This document shows, in pieces, positions 37,334-46,619 of a stretch of DNA of 64,000 bases. The position numbers and the translations under genes are program-made. The notes beneath the pieces were generated by a model. That model was not told the origin of the DNA. It did no database searches and was given only the letters and a program-made list of their open reading frames with translations. Source of the stretch: Halobacillus litoralis (GTDB lineage Bacteria; Bacillota; Bacilli; Bacillales; Halobacillaceae); assembly GCF_020524085.2 (NCBI RefSeq), contig NZ_CP129016.1, positions 1,234,001 to 1,298,000 on the forward strand. Direction: 5' to 3'. Numbering within the stretch: the stretch's first letter is position 1; every line of letters starts with the position of its first letter.

Positions 37334-37616
37334 CAAACGAGGCCTGAATCGCGCCAAACGAGGCCTGAATCGCGCCAAACGAGGCCTGAATCGCGCCAAA
37401 CGAGGCCTGAATCGCGCCAAACGAGGCCTGAATCGCGCCAAACGAGGCCTGAATCGCGCCAAACGAGGCCTGAATCGCGCCAAACGAGGCCTGAATCGCG
37501 CCAAACGAGGCCTGAATCGCGCCAAACGAGGCCTGAATCGCGCCAAACGAGGCCTGAATCGCGCCAAACGAGGCCTGAATCGCGCCAAACGAGGCCTGAA
37601 TCGCGCCAAACGAGAG
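37329..37616 (+). repeat. Perfect 21-bp tandem array, 13 full units plus a partial 14th
   Basis: Each unit begins CGCGCCAAACGAGGCC and ends TGAAT; 13 units from 37329 to 37601 look identical, and a partial unit changes to GAGAGCC at 37611. Because 21 is a multiple of three, long open frames appear on both strands (about 100-130 codons of a seven-residue repeat), but none has a ribosome site or a natural composition, so I do not call a gene. There are no spacers, so it is not CRISPR. It sits in the 37246-37693 gap between the AGCS terminator and yfmR. Confidence 0.95.
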
Positions 37617-37693
37617 CCGAGACGCTACATCGCTCTACACCTTCTCAGATGTGATATGATGGACAGAGATATTCAGTAAAAGGAATGAGCGGA

Positions 37694-39589
37694 ATGAGTT
37701 TACTATCAGTCAATCAATTGAGTAAAAGTTATGGAGATAAAGATCTTTTTGATGACCTTACTTTCACAATATCCAATCAACAGCGAATCGGCCTTATTGG
37801 AGTGAATGGTACGGGGAAATCCACACTTATGAAGATTCTCGCAGGCTTAGAGAGTGGAGATTCAGGAGAGATGGATCATGCGAAGGACTTTACCGTGGAA
37901 TATTTGCCTCAGGAACCGGTATTAGATGAGAACAATACCGTTCTTGAACAAATCTATCATGGAGATGCGGAGATCATGGTCGTCATGAGAGCCTATGAAA
38001 AAGTTCTACTGGAGTTAGCAGCTCACCCCGAGGATCCGCTTGTCCAAGAACGTATGTTGGACCTTCAGCAGAAGATGGATGAGAAGGGGGCCTGGGAAGC
38101 CAACACGGTGGCCAAAACGGTTCTGTCCAAGTTGGGAATCGAGTTTTTTGACAAGAAAGTCAGCGAACTTTCCGGGGGACAGAAAAAAAGGGTCGCTATT
38201 GCGAAAGCTCTGATTCAGCCGGCTGACTTGCTTTTGCTCGATGAGCCTACAAACCATCTTGATAATGAAACCATCGAGTGGCTGGAAGAGTATCTAGCTT
38301 CCTATAAAGGATCACTCGTCGTCGTCACCCACGACAGGTACTTCTTGAATCGTGTGACGAATTTGATCTATGAGCTGGATAAAAGCCGCTTGTATATCTA
38401 TGAAGGAAACTATGAAACATTCCTCGAGAAAAAAGCGGAAAGAGAAGAGTGGGAGCGTCAGGCAGAACAAAAACACCAAAATACACTCCGTAGAGAGCTT
38501 GCCTGGTTGAAAGCTGGTGTGAAAGCGAGAACCACAAAGCAAAAGGCTCGTAAACAACGTGTGGAGGCCATGAAGGAAGAAACCTTTGATACGAAGAAGG
38601 AAAACGTGGATATGGCGATCGGTTCCACGAGATTAGGAAATCAGGTCATAGAGTTAGAGGGAATCACCCACAGCTTTGGGAGTAAACCGCTCATCGATGA
38701 TTTGGATTACCTTGTCGTGCCGGGAGAAAGACTCGGCATCATCGGTCCGAATGGGTCCGGAAAAACGACATTGCTTAATATCATGGCTGAGCGCATCCAA
38801 CCGGATACCGGGAGTGTCCATATTGGTTCGACCGTGAAAATAGGCTATTATACGCAGGATCACGGAGAGCTTGATGAAAGTCTGAAAGTCATTGAATATA
38901 TCAAAGAAGTAGCGGAAGTCATCACGACAGCCGATGGAGATGAAATTACAGCGGAACAGATGCTTGAGCGTTTCTTATTCCCACGCCCGCAGCAGTGGAC
39001 GTATATTAAGCGTCTTTCTGGAGGAGAGCGCCGTCGTTTGTATTTGCTTAGAGTTCTAATGAGCGAACCGAATGTTCTGTTCTTAGACGAACCGACCAAC
39101 GACCTCGACACGGAGACGCTGAGTGTGTTGGAAGACTATTTGGAACAGTTCCCAGGTGTCGTCATCACGGTTTCACACGACCGTTATTTCATGGATCGTG
39201 TCGTTGACCGCCTTTTAGCTTTTGAAGGAGATGGCGGCGTCCGGAAGTTTTACGGCAATTACACGGAATATCTTGAAAAGAGAAAAGATGAGAAGAAAGT
39301 GGCACAGGTAAGCAAAAAGCCTTCTACTCAGGAAGATACACGACGAGCAAATCGAAAGCGTAAGTTATCCTATCGAGAAAAGCAGGAGTGGGAAACGATT
39401 GAAGACGAAATCGCCGCTTTGGAGGAGAAGGTTGAGCTTCTTGATGAAAAACTCGCAGCAGAAGCGACGAACTATGATCGTGTCCAGGAACTTTCGAAGG
39501 AAAAAGATGAAACTGAATCTGAATTGGAAGCGAAAATGGAACGGTGGGAAGAGCTTTCCTTGATTGTTGAAGGGGTAGAAGATGAATGA
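37694..39589 (+). CDS. yfmR: ABC-F family ATPase, YfmR/Uup-like
   Basis: Cytosolic twin-ATPase that acts on the ribosome (translation factor class ABC-F), not a transporter: no membrane segment. Domain 1: Walker A GVNGTGKST (about 39), signature LSGGQKKRVAIA, Walker B LLLLDEPTNHLD. Linker (P-site tRNA interaction motif) at about 245-310, rich in Lys/Arg. Domain 2: Walker A GPNGSGKTT, signature LSGGERRRLYLL, Walker B LFLDEPTNDLD. A C-terminal coiled coil after residue 540 (YREKQEWETIEDEIAALEEK) identifies the Uup/YfmR subgroup. 631 residues. I choose ATG 37694 (MSLLSVNQLSK) with AAAGGA nine bases upstream; 37685 is the alternative. Confidence 0.92.
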   Translation: MSLLSVNQLSKSYGDKDLFDDLTFTISNQQRIGLIGVNGTGKSTLMKILAGLESGDSGEMDHAKDFTVEYLPQEPVLDENNTVLEQIYHGDAEIMVVMRAYEKVLLELAAHPEDPLVQERMLDLQQKMDEKGAWEANTVAKTVLSKLGIEFFDKKVSELSGGQKKRVAIAKALIQPADLLLLDEPTNHLDNETIEWLEEYLASYKGSLVVVTHDRYFLNRVTNLIYELDKSRLYIYEGNYETFLEKKAEREEWERQAEQKHQNTLRRELAWLKAGVKARTTKQKARKQRVEAMKEETFDTKKENVDMAIGSTRLGNQVIELEGITHSFGSKPLIDDLDYLVVPGERLGIIGPNGSGKTTLLNIMAERIQPDTGSVHIGSTVKIGYYTQDHGELDESLKVIEYIKEVAEVITTADGDEITAEQMLERFLFPRPQQWTYIKRLSGGERRRLYLLRVLMSEPNVLFLDEPTNDLDTETLSVLEDYLEQFPGVVITVSHDRYFMDRVVDRLLAFEGDGGVRKFYGNYTEYLEKRKDEKKVAQVSKKPSTQEDTRRANRKRKLSYREKQEWETIEDEIAALEEKVELLDEKLAAEATNYDRVQELSKEKDETESELEAKMERWEELSLIVEGVEDE

Positions 39590-39720
39590 CTGAACGGAGA
39601 GTGGAGACCCTTAGTGCTCCGCTCTCTTTTTTTATCATGATGTTGGGCTTATTTTTGTAGTTCTGTGCGTTTTATGGAATAATGAATACGGATACAAGCA
39701 TTGACAGGAGGAATGTAATC

Positions 39721-40970
39721 ATGAAAATGCCAAGCAAAGAAAACTTGGAAAAATATGCGGAATTAGCCTTGCGCACAGGTGTCAATTTGCAAAAGGATCA
39801 ATTGCTAATGATTAATTCTACGATTGCAGGAGCGGACTTCACACGCATCGTCGCACGCAAAGCTTTCGAAATGGGAGCGAAAGATGTACATATTAACTGG
39901 GGTGACGATGAACTGACGCGTATGAAATATGAACATGCTGACCAGGAGACGTTATCAGACGTTCCAGAATGGCAGAAGCAGCAATACACGTACTTTGCGG
40001 AGCAGGGGAGCGGCCATACTATCCATTCGCTCTACAGACCCTGATCTCCTTAAAGGGATTGACGCGAGCAAAGTGGCAGCTGCTACAAAAGCGCGGTCAG
40101 AAGCGATGTCCAAGTTCCGTGATTATACAATGAATGACCGGATCCAATGGTCGATCGTCAGTATTCCGATTCCTAAGTGGGCACAAAAGATCTTCCCCTG
40201 GAGAAGACGAAGATACAGCGGTGGAAAAGCTTTGGGAGCAGATCTTCAACATTGTCCGTGTCGACCGTGAAGATCCAGTAGCCGCATGGGAAGAGCATAA
40301 CCAAACATTGATTAAAGCTCGGGAATACTTGAATAAGAAACAGTACCAGAAGTTGATTTATAAAGCTCCAGGTACGGACCTAGAAGTAGCTCTGCCTGAA
40401 GGACACATTTGGAAGGGCGGACCTTCAAAGACCGTGGAAGGCAATGTCCAATTTAACCCGAATATGCCGACAGAAGAAGTATTTACAGCTCCTCATAAAT
40501 ATGGAGTAGATGGGAAAGTTTCCAGCACGAAACCATTGAACTATGGTGGGAATGTCATCGACAATTTCACTTTGACGTTCAAAGAGGGGAAAGTTGTTGA
40601 CTTCACAGCGGAAGAAGGCGAAGAAACACTCAAGCACCTTTTGGAAACCGATGAAGGTTCACGTAGACTTGGTGAACTGGCGCTTGTGCCGCATGAATCA
40701 CCGATTTCTCAATCTGGTCTGATTTTCTATAACACACTTTATGATGAGAATGCTTCTTGTCACCTTGCCCTCGGAAAAGCTTATCCGAACAACATGACAG
40801 GCGGGTCAGATATGAGCGCAGAAGAACTTGATCAGAATGGTGTGAATGATAGTTTATCTCACGTTGATTTCATGATGGGATCCGGTGAGCTTGATATTGA
40901 TGGTGTACGAGTAGACGGAACGACAGAACCCGTCATGCGTAAAGGAAGCTGGGCCATTTCATTTGAATAA
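39721..40970 (+). pseudogene. M29-family aminopeptidase (AmpS-like), two +1 frameshifts
   Basis: Two-metal aminopeptidase, 415 residues when repaired, the normal size. Frame 1 starts ATG 39721 (AGGAGGAATG upstream) and contains LLMINSTIAGADFTRIVARK. It breaks at four G (40005-40008); without one G it reads EQGAAILSIRSTDPDLL. The second break is at four C (40195-40198); without one C it reads IFPGEDEDTAVEKLWEQIF. The last frame holds metal-binding regions LVPHESPISQSGLIFYNTLY and SLSHVDFMMGSGELDIDG. Both lesions are single-base homopolymer insertions, so the gene is probably intact in the organism. Followed by a terminator. Confidence 0.88.
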
Positions 40971-40978
40971 TACAACGG

Positions 40979-41011
40979 AAACCGGCAGCGTATAAGACGC
41001 TGCCGGTTTTG
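40979..41011 (+). terminator. Terminator after the aminopeptidase gene
   Basis: AAACCGGCAGCGT / ACGCTGCCGGTTT, five-base loop, T run. Confidence 0.9.
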
Positions 41012-41147
41012 TTATGCATAAGTAAAGTGAGTTTTTTCTTCGTGGTATGCCCTCTTTTCCTCCAAGTTTTTCTCTGCTTACGTGAAGAACATTAGATACG
41101 CCTAAAACTTTGGAGATGGGGGAAAAGAAGGGGAGGGAGGTGTGCGG

Positions 41148-42624
41148 ATGATTTATGATGTTGGAGTTGTTGGTGCGGGTTTTGGTGGGCTGGCAGCTGC
41201 CGCTTCTCTCACCAAAAGAGGAATGAAGGTTGCCGTCTTTGAAGCCTCCAACGAACTTGGAGGTAGTGCGGGAAAATTTGAACGAAATGGATACCGTTTT
41301 CAGTCAGGGGCTACCCTCGGAATGGGGTTTGAAGATGGAGGGGTTCTCCGTCGACTCTTTGATCAGTTAGAAATCGATCCTCCTCCCATGACCTTGCTGG
41401 ATACCATCATGGATATCCACATGCCGGATCGAACCATCCATTATTTCCGTAAGCGAAGCCGCTGGTATGAAGAAATTCAACGAGTGTTTCCAACACAATC
41501 CGCTGCTATACAATCGTTCTATGATGAAGTGTATAGAGTGGGGGCGATCGTAGATCGTTTAACGGAAGAACTTCCTGTATTTCCTCCACGAACCTTAAAA
41601 GATTTCATGCATGTCGCCCCTTTAGTAAACAAAGATGCTTTGAAGCTTCTCCCTTTCATGAACAAGACGGTAGAAGATCGGCTGAAAAAGTATGGCCTTC
41701 ATAACAATCGTCTTTTCCTCGTGTTTTTGAATGGCGAGTTAATGGATAGTGTACAGACAAGCGTTGATTATTGCCCTGCGTTTCTGGGGTATGCCGCGTT
41801 ACAAACATTCCATAAAGGCGCTTACGCTGTACATGGGGGGCTTGCGGCAGTTGCCGAACGTTTGGCATCTTTCATTAAGGATTCAGGGAGTGACCTTTAT
41901 TTGCGGCATCCTATTCATAAAGTAGAGAAAAACGGCCAGCATTTCGAGTTTCATACGAAACGTGATCGAGTATTTCGAGCACATAAGGTTCTGCTGAACA
42001 ATTCTGTTCACAACTTCCATGATACGGTATCAAAAGATATGGGTAAACAATCCTATATTAAAGCGTTAAAAGAAGAAAAAAGGGATTCATGGGGAGCGTT
42101 TATCATTCATGGAGGCGTGGACGGGGCAGTTTTTGAGGGAGAAGACGCCGTGTATCATCAGTTTGACCCGCAAAAACCGGACGACCTCCATGATGGGGGG
42201 GCAGTTTTTACTGTCATTATCTGACCCTCATGACCCGACGATGGCGCCTGCGGGAAAGCGTTCAATGACGATTTCTACTCACACATCCATTTCAAAGTGG
42301 TGGAATGCGGAAGAATATGAAGCGGATAAGGAACATATGAAGAACCGACTTCTGAATACGGTGGACTTCTACTTCCCAAGTTTTAAAGAAAAGTTAGACA
42401 TCGTTCTTCCCGGAACGCCGATTACTTTTCAAAAGTGGTTGAGAAGGCAAAAGGGAAAAGTGGGTGGCTATACTCCAACTGGAAAATACAGCTGGCTCAA
42501 CAGTTATTCCATTCGGACCGGGATTCCGGACGTTTATCAGTGTGGGGATACGGTCTTTCCTGGAGCGGGAACACTTGGGGTAACATTGTCAGGAATGACA
42601 GCCGCAAAGGAAATCATGCGATGA
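41148..42624 (+). pseudogene. CrtN/CrtI-type phytoene desaturase family FAD oxidoreductase, frameshifted
   Basis: Flavoprotein of the carotenoid desaturase superfamily; 491 residues once repaired. N-terminal FAD motif VVGAGFGGLAAAASLTKRGM with ASNELGGSAGKFERNGYRFQ; the C-terminal FAD signature is YQCGDTVFPGAGTLGVTLSG. The frame breaks at seven G (42195-42201), after DDLHDGG; removing one G gives QFLLSLSDPHDPTMAP. Start ATG 41148 with GGGAGGGAGGTG upstream; GTG 41142 overlaps that site. No other carotenoid gene is near, so the substrate is uncertain; related proteins also act as isomerases or retinol-type reductases. The zinc-ribbon gene follows 62 bp later, perhaps co-transcribed. Confidence 0.83.
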
Positions 42625-42686
42625 TTAACGAAAAGCGATTAGGGAATAAGAAAAGAAAAGGTGAAAGACAAAGGAGCTGAACTTGT

Positions 42687-42860
42687 ATGTATAACGATGG
42701 AAGTAATGAAATGCCGGGATTTCAAACAAATCCGAACAACTATGATGAGTGCCAGCGTTGTGGCAAACCGCTTCAGATAAAAGAAGAGAGGGAAATCAAT
42801 CTTTGTAAGGAATGTCAAAACAAGCAGGAAGATCATAAGGTGGAGTCCACAGAAGATTAA
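42687..42860 (+). CDS. Small zinc-ribbon protein, 57 residues
   Basis: ATG 42687 to TAA 42860, with AAAGGAG upstream (spacing long, about 11). The product contains CQRCGKPL and, 17 residues later, CKECQNK: two CxxC knuckles that would bind one Zn, in an otherwise charged, soluble protein. Not assigned to a named family. A terminator follows five bases after the stop, which supports a real gene. Similar small zinc ribbons bind nucleic acid or act as adaptors, but no function can be given. Confidence 0.7.
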   Translation: MYNDGSNEMPGFQTNPNNYDECQRCGKPLQIKEEREINLCKECQNKQEDHKVESTED

Positions 42861-42864
42861 TGAG

Positions 42865-42896
42865 AAGCGATCTCTTGCAAGGGATCGCCTTTTTCA
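42865..42896 (+). terminator. Terminator after the zinc-ribbon gene
   Basis: AAGCGATC(T)C and G(G)GATCGCCTT pair around TTGCAA, followed by TTTTTC. Confidence 0.75.
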
Positions 42897-43019
42897 TGCC
42901 ATTCTATATAAAAATCAATTCTCAATGGGATAAAGGATATAGCTTTACACCATAATAATAAGAGTGATAAAGTTGTACATTGTGCATTCCAACACATTAT
43001 GAAATTAAAGGAGACAACT

Positions 43020-44549
43020 ATGGAAAATAAGAACACAGGCCGTATTGACTGGCCGGTATTTGTAATAAGTGGAGGATTATTAGTCCTTTTCGTTATTCTT
43101 GCACTCATTAATATTGATTTGGTTGAAATGATCGTTAGCGATAGTTTCGCATGGTCAGCTAAGTACTTCGGTGCTTTTTGGCAAGTGCTTATGCTTGCTA
43201 CATTCTTTGTTGGGTTATATTTAGCTTTTTCGCGATATGGAAAAATCAGAATGGGAGATATGGAGAAGCCTGAAATAGGATTATACAAATGGTTATCCAT
43301 TATAATGGCCACTCTATTGGCCGGCGGAGGTGTTTTCTGGGCTGCCGCTGAACCAATGTGGCATTTCTTGACTGTGCCCCCATCACAGTCAGGTGGAATT
43401 GAAGCTGGAACAGAAGCAGCGGTTAACCCGGCATTGGCACAAAGCTTTATGCACTGGGGATTCCTTGCATGGGCCATTCTTGGTACGATCAGTGCGGTCG
43501 TTATGATGTATGGTCACTATCATAAAGGGATGCCAATGAAACCTAGAACGTTGCTTTATCCGATTTTTGGTGAAAAATTACGCCACAGCTGGTTAGGTAC
43601 GATTATTGATGCCTTCTCCGTCATTGCTGTAGCGGCAGGAACAATCGGCCCAATCGGTTTCCTAGGTCTGCAAGCGAGTTACGGCCTTCAGGAAATCTTC
43701 GGTATTCCTAATCAGTTCAGCACACAGTTTTCCATTATTTTTGCCGTTGTTATCATCTCGACGATTTCAGCAGTTACTGGTTTGTATAAAGGTATCCAAT
43801 TTTTAAGTAGCTTCAACGTCCGTATGGCCATTGCTTTAATGGCGTTCATCGTTATATTTGGACCTGGTGGTTTCATCATTGATCACTTCTTAGCAGGCTT
43901 CGGGTATTATGTGGATCAATTCATTCCGATGAGTACGTATCGAGGAGATGAAGGTTGGCTATCTCTATGGACTGTATTCTTCTGGGGATGGTTCATCGGG
44001 TATGGACCAATGATGGCGATCCTCGTCAGCCGTATCTCAAGAGGCCGGACAATCAGGGAGATCATCATTGCCGTATCTGTCTTTGCTCCTGTTATTTCTA
44101 CGTTCTGGTTTACGGTGCTTGGCGGATCAGGAATCTTCTTTGAATTGAACAATCCTGGATCTGTATCCAACGCACTGAATGAAGCAGGGAACCCGGCAGC
44201 CATGTTTGCTATAACTGAACAGTTCCCGTTAGCAAGCATAGTTTCTCCATTGTTCTTGTTATTAACGATTCTTTTCGTCGTAACAACAAGTGACTCCATG
44301 TCCTACACGATTGCCATGGCGGTTACAGGAGAAGGAAACCCACAAAGCTGGCTTAGAGTGTTCTGGGCCGTATTGATGGGCGCGATCGCTGTGATTCTGT
44401 TAATCACAGGAGACAGTGGGATTACTCAGTTGCAAAACTTTATTGTTGTCACAGCCGTTCCAGTATCCATCCTTCTGCTGCCAATGATTTGGCTGGCACC
44501 GAAAGTAGCGAAGAAGATGGCTATTGACCAACGAATCACAAAAAAATAA
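43020..44549 (+). CDS. BCCT family transporter (betaine/carnitine/choline type)
   Basis: Secondary, usually Na+-coupled importer of quaternary ammonium solutes, used for osmoprotection. 509 residues, twelve TM helices, intact. The family core FFWGWFIGYGPMMAILVSRI with SRGRTIRE is present near residue 325. Start ATG 43020, six bases after AAAGGAG; 42999 is an upstream in-frame ATG that overlaps the site. The C-terminal tail is short, so osmosensing by a long tail as in BetP is not apparent. Substrate not determinable. It converges on kynB with a terminator and a 28-bp palindrome between. Confidence 0.9.
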   Translation: MENKNTGRIDWPVFVISGGLLVLFVILALINIDLVEMIVSDSFAWSAKYFGAFWQVLMLATFFVGLYLAFSRYGKIRMGDMEKPEIGLYKWLSIIMATLLAGGGVFWAAAEPMWHFLTVPPSQSGGIEAGTEAAVNPALAQSFMHWGFLAWAILGTISAVVMMYGHYHKGMPMKPRTLLYPIFGEKLRHSWLGTIIDAFSVIAVAAGTIGPIGFLGLQASYGLQEIFGIPNQFSTQFSIIFAVVIISTISAVTGLYKGIQFLSSFNVRMAIALMAFIVIFGPGGFIIDHFLAGFGYYVDQFIPMSTYRGDEGWLSLWTVFFWGWFIGYGPMMAILVSRISRGRTIREIIIAVSVFAPVISTFWFTVLGGSGIFFELNNPGSVSNALNEAGNPAAMFAITEQFPLASIVSPLFLLLTILFVVTTSDSMSYTIAMAVTGEGNPQSWLRVFWAVLMGAIAVILLITGDSGITQLQNFIVVTAVPVSILLLPMIWLAPKVAKKMAIDQRITKK

Positions 44550-44558
44550 AACACTCAT

Positions 44559-44594
44559 AAAAAATGCCCAGGAAAGCCTCCTGGGCATTTTTTT
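44559..44594 (+). terminator. Terminator after the BCCT gene
   Basis: AAAAAATGCCCAGGA / TCCTGGGCATTTTTT with a five-base loop. Confidence 0.92.
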
Positions 44595-44610
44595 ATATCA
44601 TCCTTTCCCT

Positions 44611-44638
44611 TTCCTGATAACGACGTCGTTATCAGGAA
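44611..44638. repeat. Perfect 28-bp palindrome without loop
   Basis: TTCCTGATAACGAC (44611-44624) is followed immediately by its exact reverse complement (44625-44638). There is no T run on either side. It lies 40 bp past the end of kynB, between convergent genes. Function unknown: operator, cruciform, or part of the kynB 3' end. Confidence 0.8.
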
Positions 44639-44678
44639 TTTCAACCATACATTAGGGAAATGATTTGGCTGAAGCTGA

Positions 44679-45314
44679 CTAGCATGCATCAGTGCTGCGT
44701 AAGACGGCACGGACGGGGCTGCCGTCGGCTTGTTCCATTTTTAGTGGGAATGCAAAAAGCTCATAAATTCCTTGGGGTACTTGAGAAAGATCAATTCCTT
44801 CAAGAATCAAGATGTCATTCTGATACAGGGTGTGGTGTCCTTTTAACTCTTTACTCGTTTCTGGATCCACAGAAGGAGTATCGATGCCGATGAGGTCGAT
44901 GCCCTGCTGTTTTAAAAATGGGCCTACGTCATCACCGATGACTGTGTATTGATCAGGGAAGCGGGTACGGTCTTTCCAACTCTCCGTATGGAACAAAATT
45001 TTACTTACCTTACTCAAATCTACGTCTTCCAAAAGCTTTTTAGTGATAACCGGTTCATCTTTTACGGACACAATTAGAGCCTGGCCGGAAAATCGATCGA
45101 CGGGAAGGTCTGCAATTTTTAAGCCGGCCGAATCATAGTGGTAAGGGGCATCTACGTGGGTCCCGATGTGATTGCTCCCTTTGAATTGGCCGACATTGAC
45201 CGATCCCGTATCCTCCATGGACCAGGTCAGTTTGTATTCAAATGGCTCGTCTCCTGGACAGGGAGGCGTATCATTGTTCAGTTTCATCGTAATATCAATG
45301 AATTTCATCATCAT
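44679..45314 (-). CDS. kynB: Kynurenine formamidase
   Basis: Metal-dependent hydrolase that turns N-formylkynurenine into kynurenine plus formate. 211 residues, cyclase-family fold. The metal site HIGTHVDAPYHY (HxGTHxDxPxH, about 50-61) is complete, and KGHHTLYQNDILILEGIDL holds later active-site residues. The protein starts at one of three consecutive ATG codons at 45314, 45311 and 45308 after TAAGGAGG; the first is used here. Eight bases after kynU, so they form an operon, probably with recQ upstream. Confidence 0.95.
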   Translation of the reverse strand: MMMKFIDITMKLNNDTPPCPGDEPFEYKLTWSMEDTGSVNVGQFKGSNHIGTHVDAPYHYDSAGLKIADLPVDRFSGQALIVSVKDEPVITKKLLEDVDLSKVSKILFHTESWKDRTRFPDQYTVIGDDVGPFLKQQGIDLIGIDTPSVDPETSKELKGHHTLYQNDILILEGIDLSQVPQGIYELFAFPLKMEQADGSPVRAVLRSTDAC

Positions 45315-45322
45315 AGACCTCC

Positions 45323-46600
45323 TTAAGCGATGGTGTCTCTTTCATTTTTGAACTGCTTTTGTTTGTCATTCTCCATGATGTCTTTCAAGCGTAATACGAC
45401 GTCATACACATCTTCGTAAGACGTATAAAAAGCGATCGGGGCAAGGCGGATGACGTTTGGTGAGCGGAAGTCAGGAATGATGGCTTCTTGTTTTAGAGCT
45501 TTACAGATGCTTGCGGCCTCGTCATGGATTAGACACACATGACTTCCTCGGCGTTCATCATTCAAAGGGTTGCCGATTTTGAACCCGTACCCCGATAGTT
45601 CCTGATGAATGAGATCCATTAGTAAACGAGTGAGCTTCAATGATTTGTTTCTAATCTGTTGAATGCCTGCTTCTTCAAAAAGTTCCAGTGATCCTAGGAG
45701 AGGCGCTGAACTGAGCACATGAGGGGTTCCGATTTGAAAAGCTCCTGCGGATTCTGCAGGAGTTAGTTCGTGACTCATGTCGAACTGCTTGTCTTTATCT
45801 GAACTGAACCAACCTGCAAGTCCCGGGCTTTTTCCAAGATGCTTTTCATTCACATACAGCCCGCCAACCCCGCCAGGCCCACTATTCAAATACTTATACG
45901 TACACCAGACAGCAAAGTCGACGCCCCATTCGTTCAAGCGGTGAGGAAGGGCTCCGATCGAGTGGGCAAGATCAAAGCCGACAATGATCCCATATTCATG
46001 AGCCGCCTTTGTTATTTTTTCAATATCGAGCAGTTGACCACTACGATATAAAACGGAAGGCAGGAGAAGAACAGCAATGTCTTCGTCCATTTCTTTCATA
46101 ATGGTATCTTCAGATAACGTGTAGCCATCCTCGCTTTGCACACGGATCAAGTGCTCTTCCGGAGCTAACCCGTGCCATTTGATTTGGCTCTTCATGGCGT
46201 GAATGTCAGACGGAAAGTTCAGTTCATCAGCCAGGATTTTCGTCCGTTTTCCTTCCGGCTTATAAAAGGTCGCCAGCAACTGATGAATATTCGATGTAAT
46301 GGAACCGGTATTGATGACTTCTTTCGGTTTTGCACCGATAAGAGGCGCGGTCAGAGCCCCGATCTTCTCTGACATGTAAAACCACGGTTCTTCTCCTTCC
46401 GTCCATCCCCCGATGGCATGTTTCTTCCAATCATTTAGTGAGGTGGAGAGGGTTTCTTCAGAACGTTTCGAAAGTAAACCAAGGGAATTCCCATCCATAT
46501 AATAAAAACCTTCCTGGTAAAATTCACGTTTGAATGGTTTTAGCGGGTCTTGTTGGTCCAATGCTTTTATATCTTCTCTTGAGATTAAAGGTTTAGTCAT
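45323..46600 (-). CDS. kynU: Kynureninase
   Basis: PLP enzyme that splits kynurenine into anthranilate and alanine. 425 residues; [14 protein letters not shown] at the start, [29 protein letters not shown] and the PLP Lys in [13 protein letters not shown] (about 228) are typical. Start ATG 46600 with AGGAGGAAG upstream. Only 19 bp separate it from the recQ stop, and no promoter or terminator is seen there, so it may be transcribed from the recQ promoter. The anthranilate made could re-enter tryptophan synthesis or be degraded. Confidence 0.95.
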   Translation of the reverse strand: MTKPLISREDIKALDQQDPLKPFKREFYQEGFYYMDGNSLGLLSKRSEETLSTSLNDWKKHAIGGWTEGEEPWFYMSEKIGALTAPLIGAKPKEVINTGSITSNIHQLLATFYKPEGKRTKILADELNFPSDIHAMKSQIKWHGLAPEEHLIRVQSEDGYTLSEDTIMKEMDEDIAVLLLPSVLYRSGQLLDIEKITKAAHEYGIIVGFDLAHSIGALPHRLNEWGVDFAVWCTYKYLNSGPGGVGGLYVNEKHLGKSPGLAGWFSSDKDKQFDMSHELTPAESAGAFQIGTPHVLSSAPLLGSLELFEEAGIQQIRNKSLKLTRLLMDLIHQELSGYGFKIGNPLNDERRGSHVCLIHDEAASICKALKQEAIIPDFRSPNVIRLAPIAFYTSYEDVYDVVLRLKDIMENDKQKQFKNERDTIA

Positions 46601-46619
46601 AAATCTTCCTCCTCAACGA

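Noticed and set aside
37293..37679. Long open frames on both strands through the 21-bp array, coding for a seven-residue repeat
   Set aside because: A repeat unit divisible by three with no stop gives open frames automatically; there is no ribosome site and the encoded repeats (RAKRGLN, RPRLARF) look artificial.
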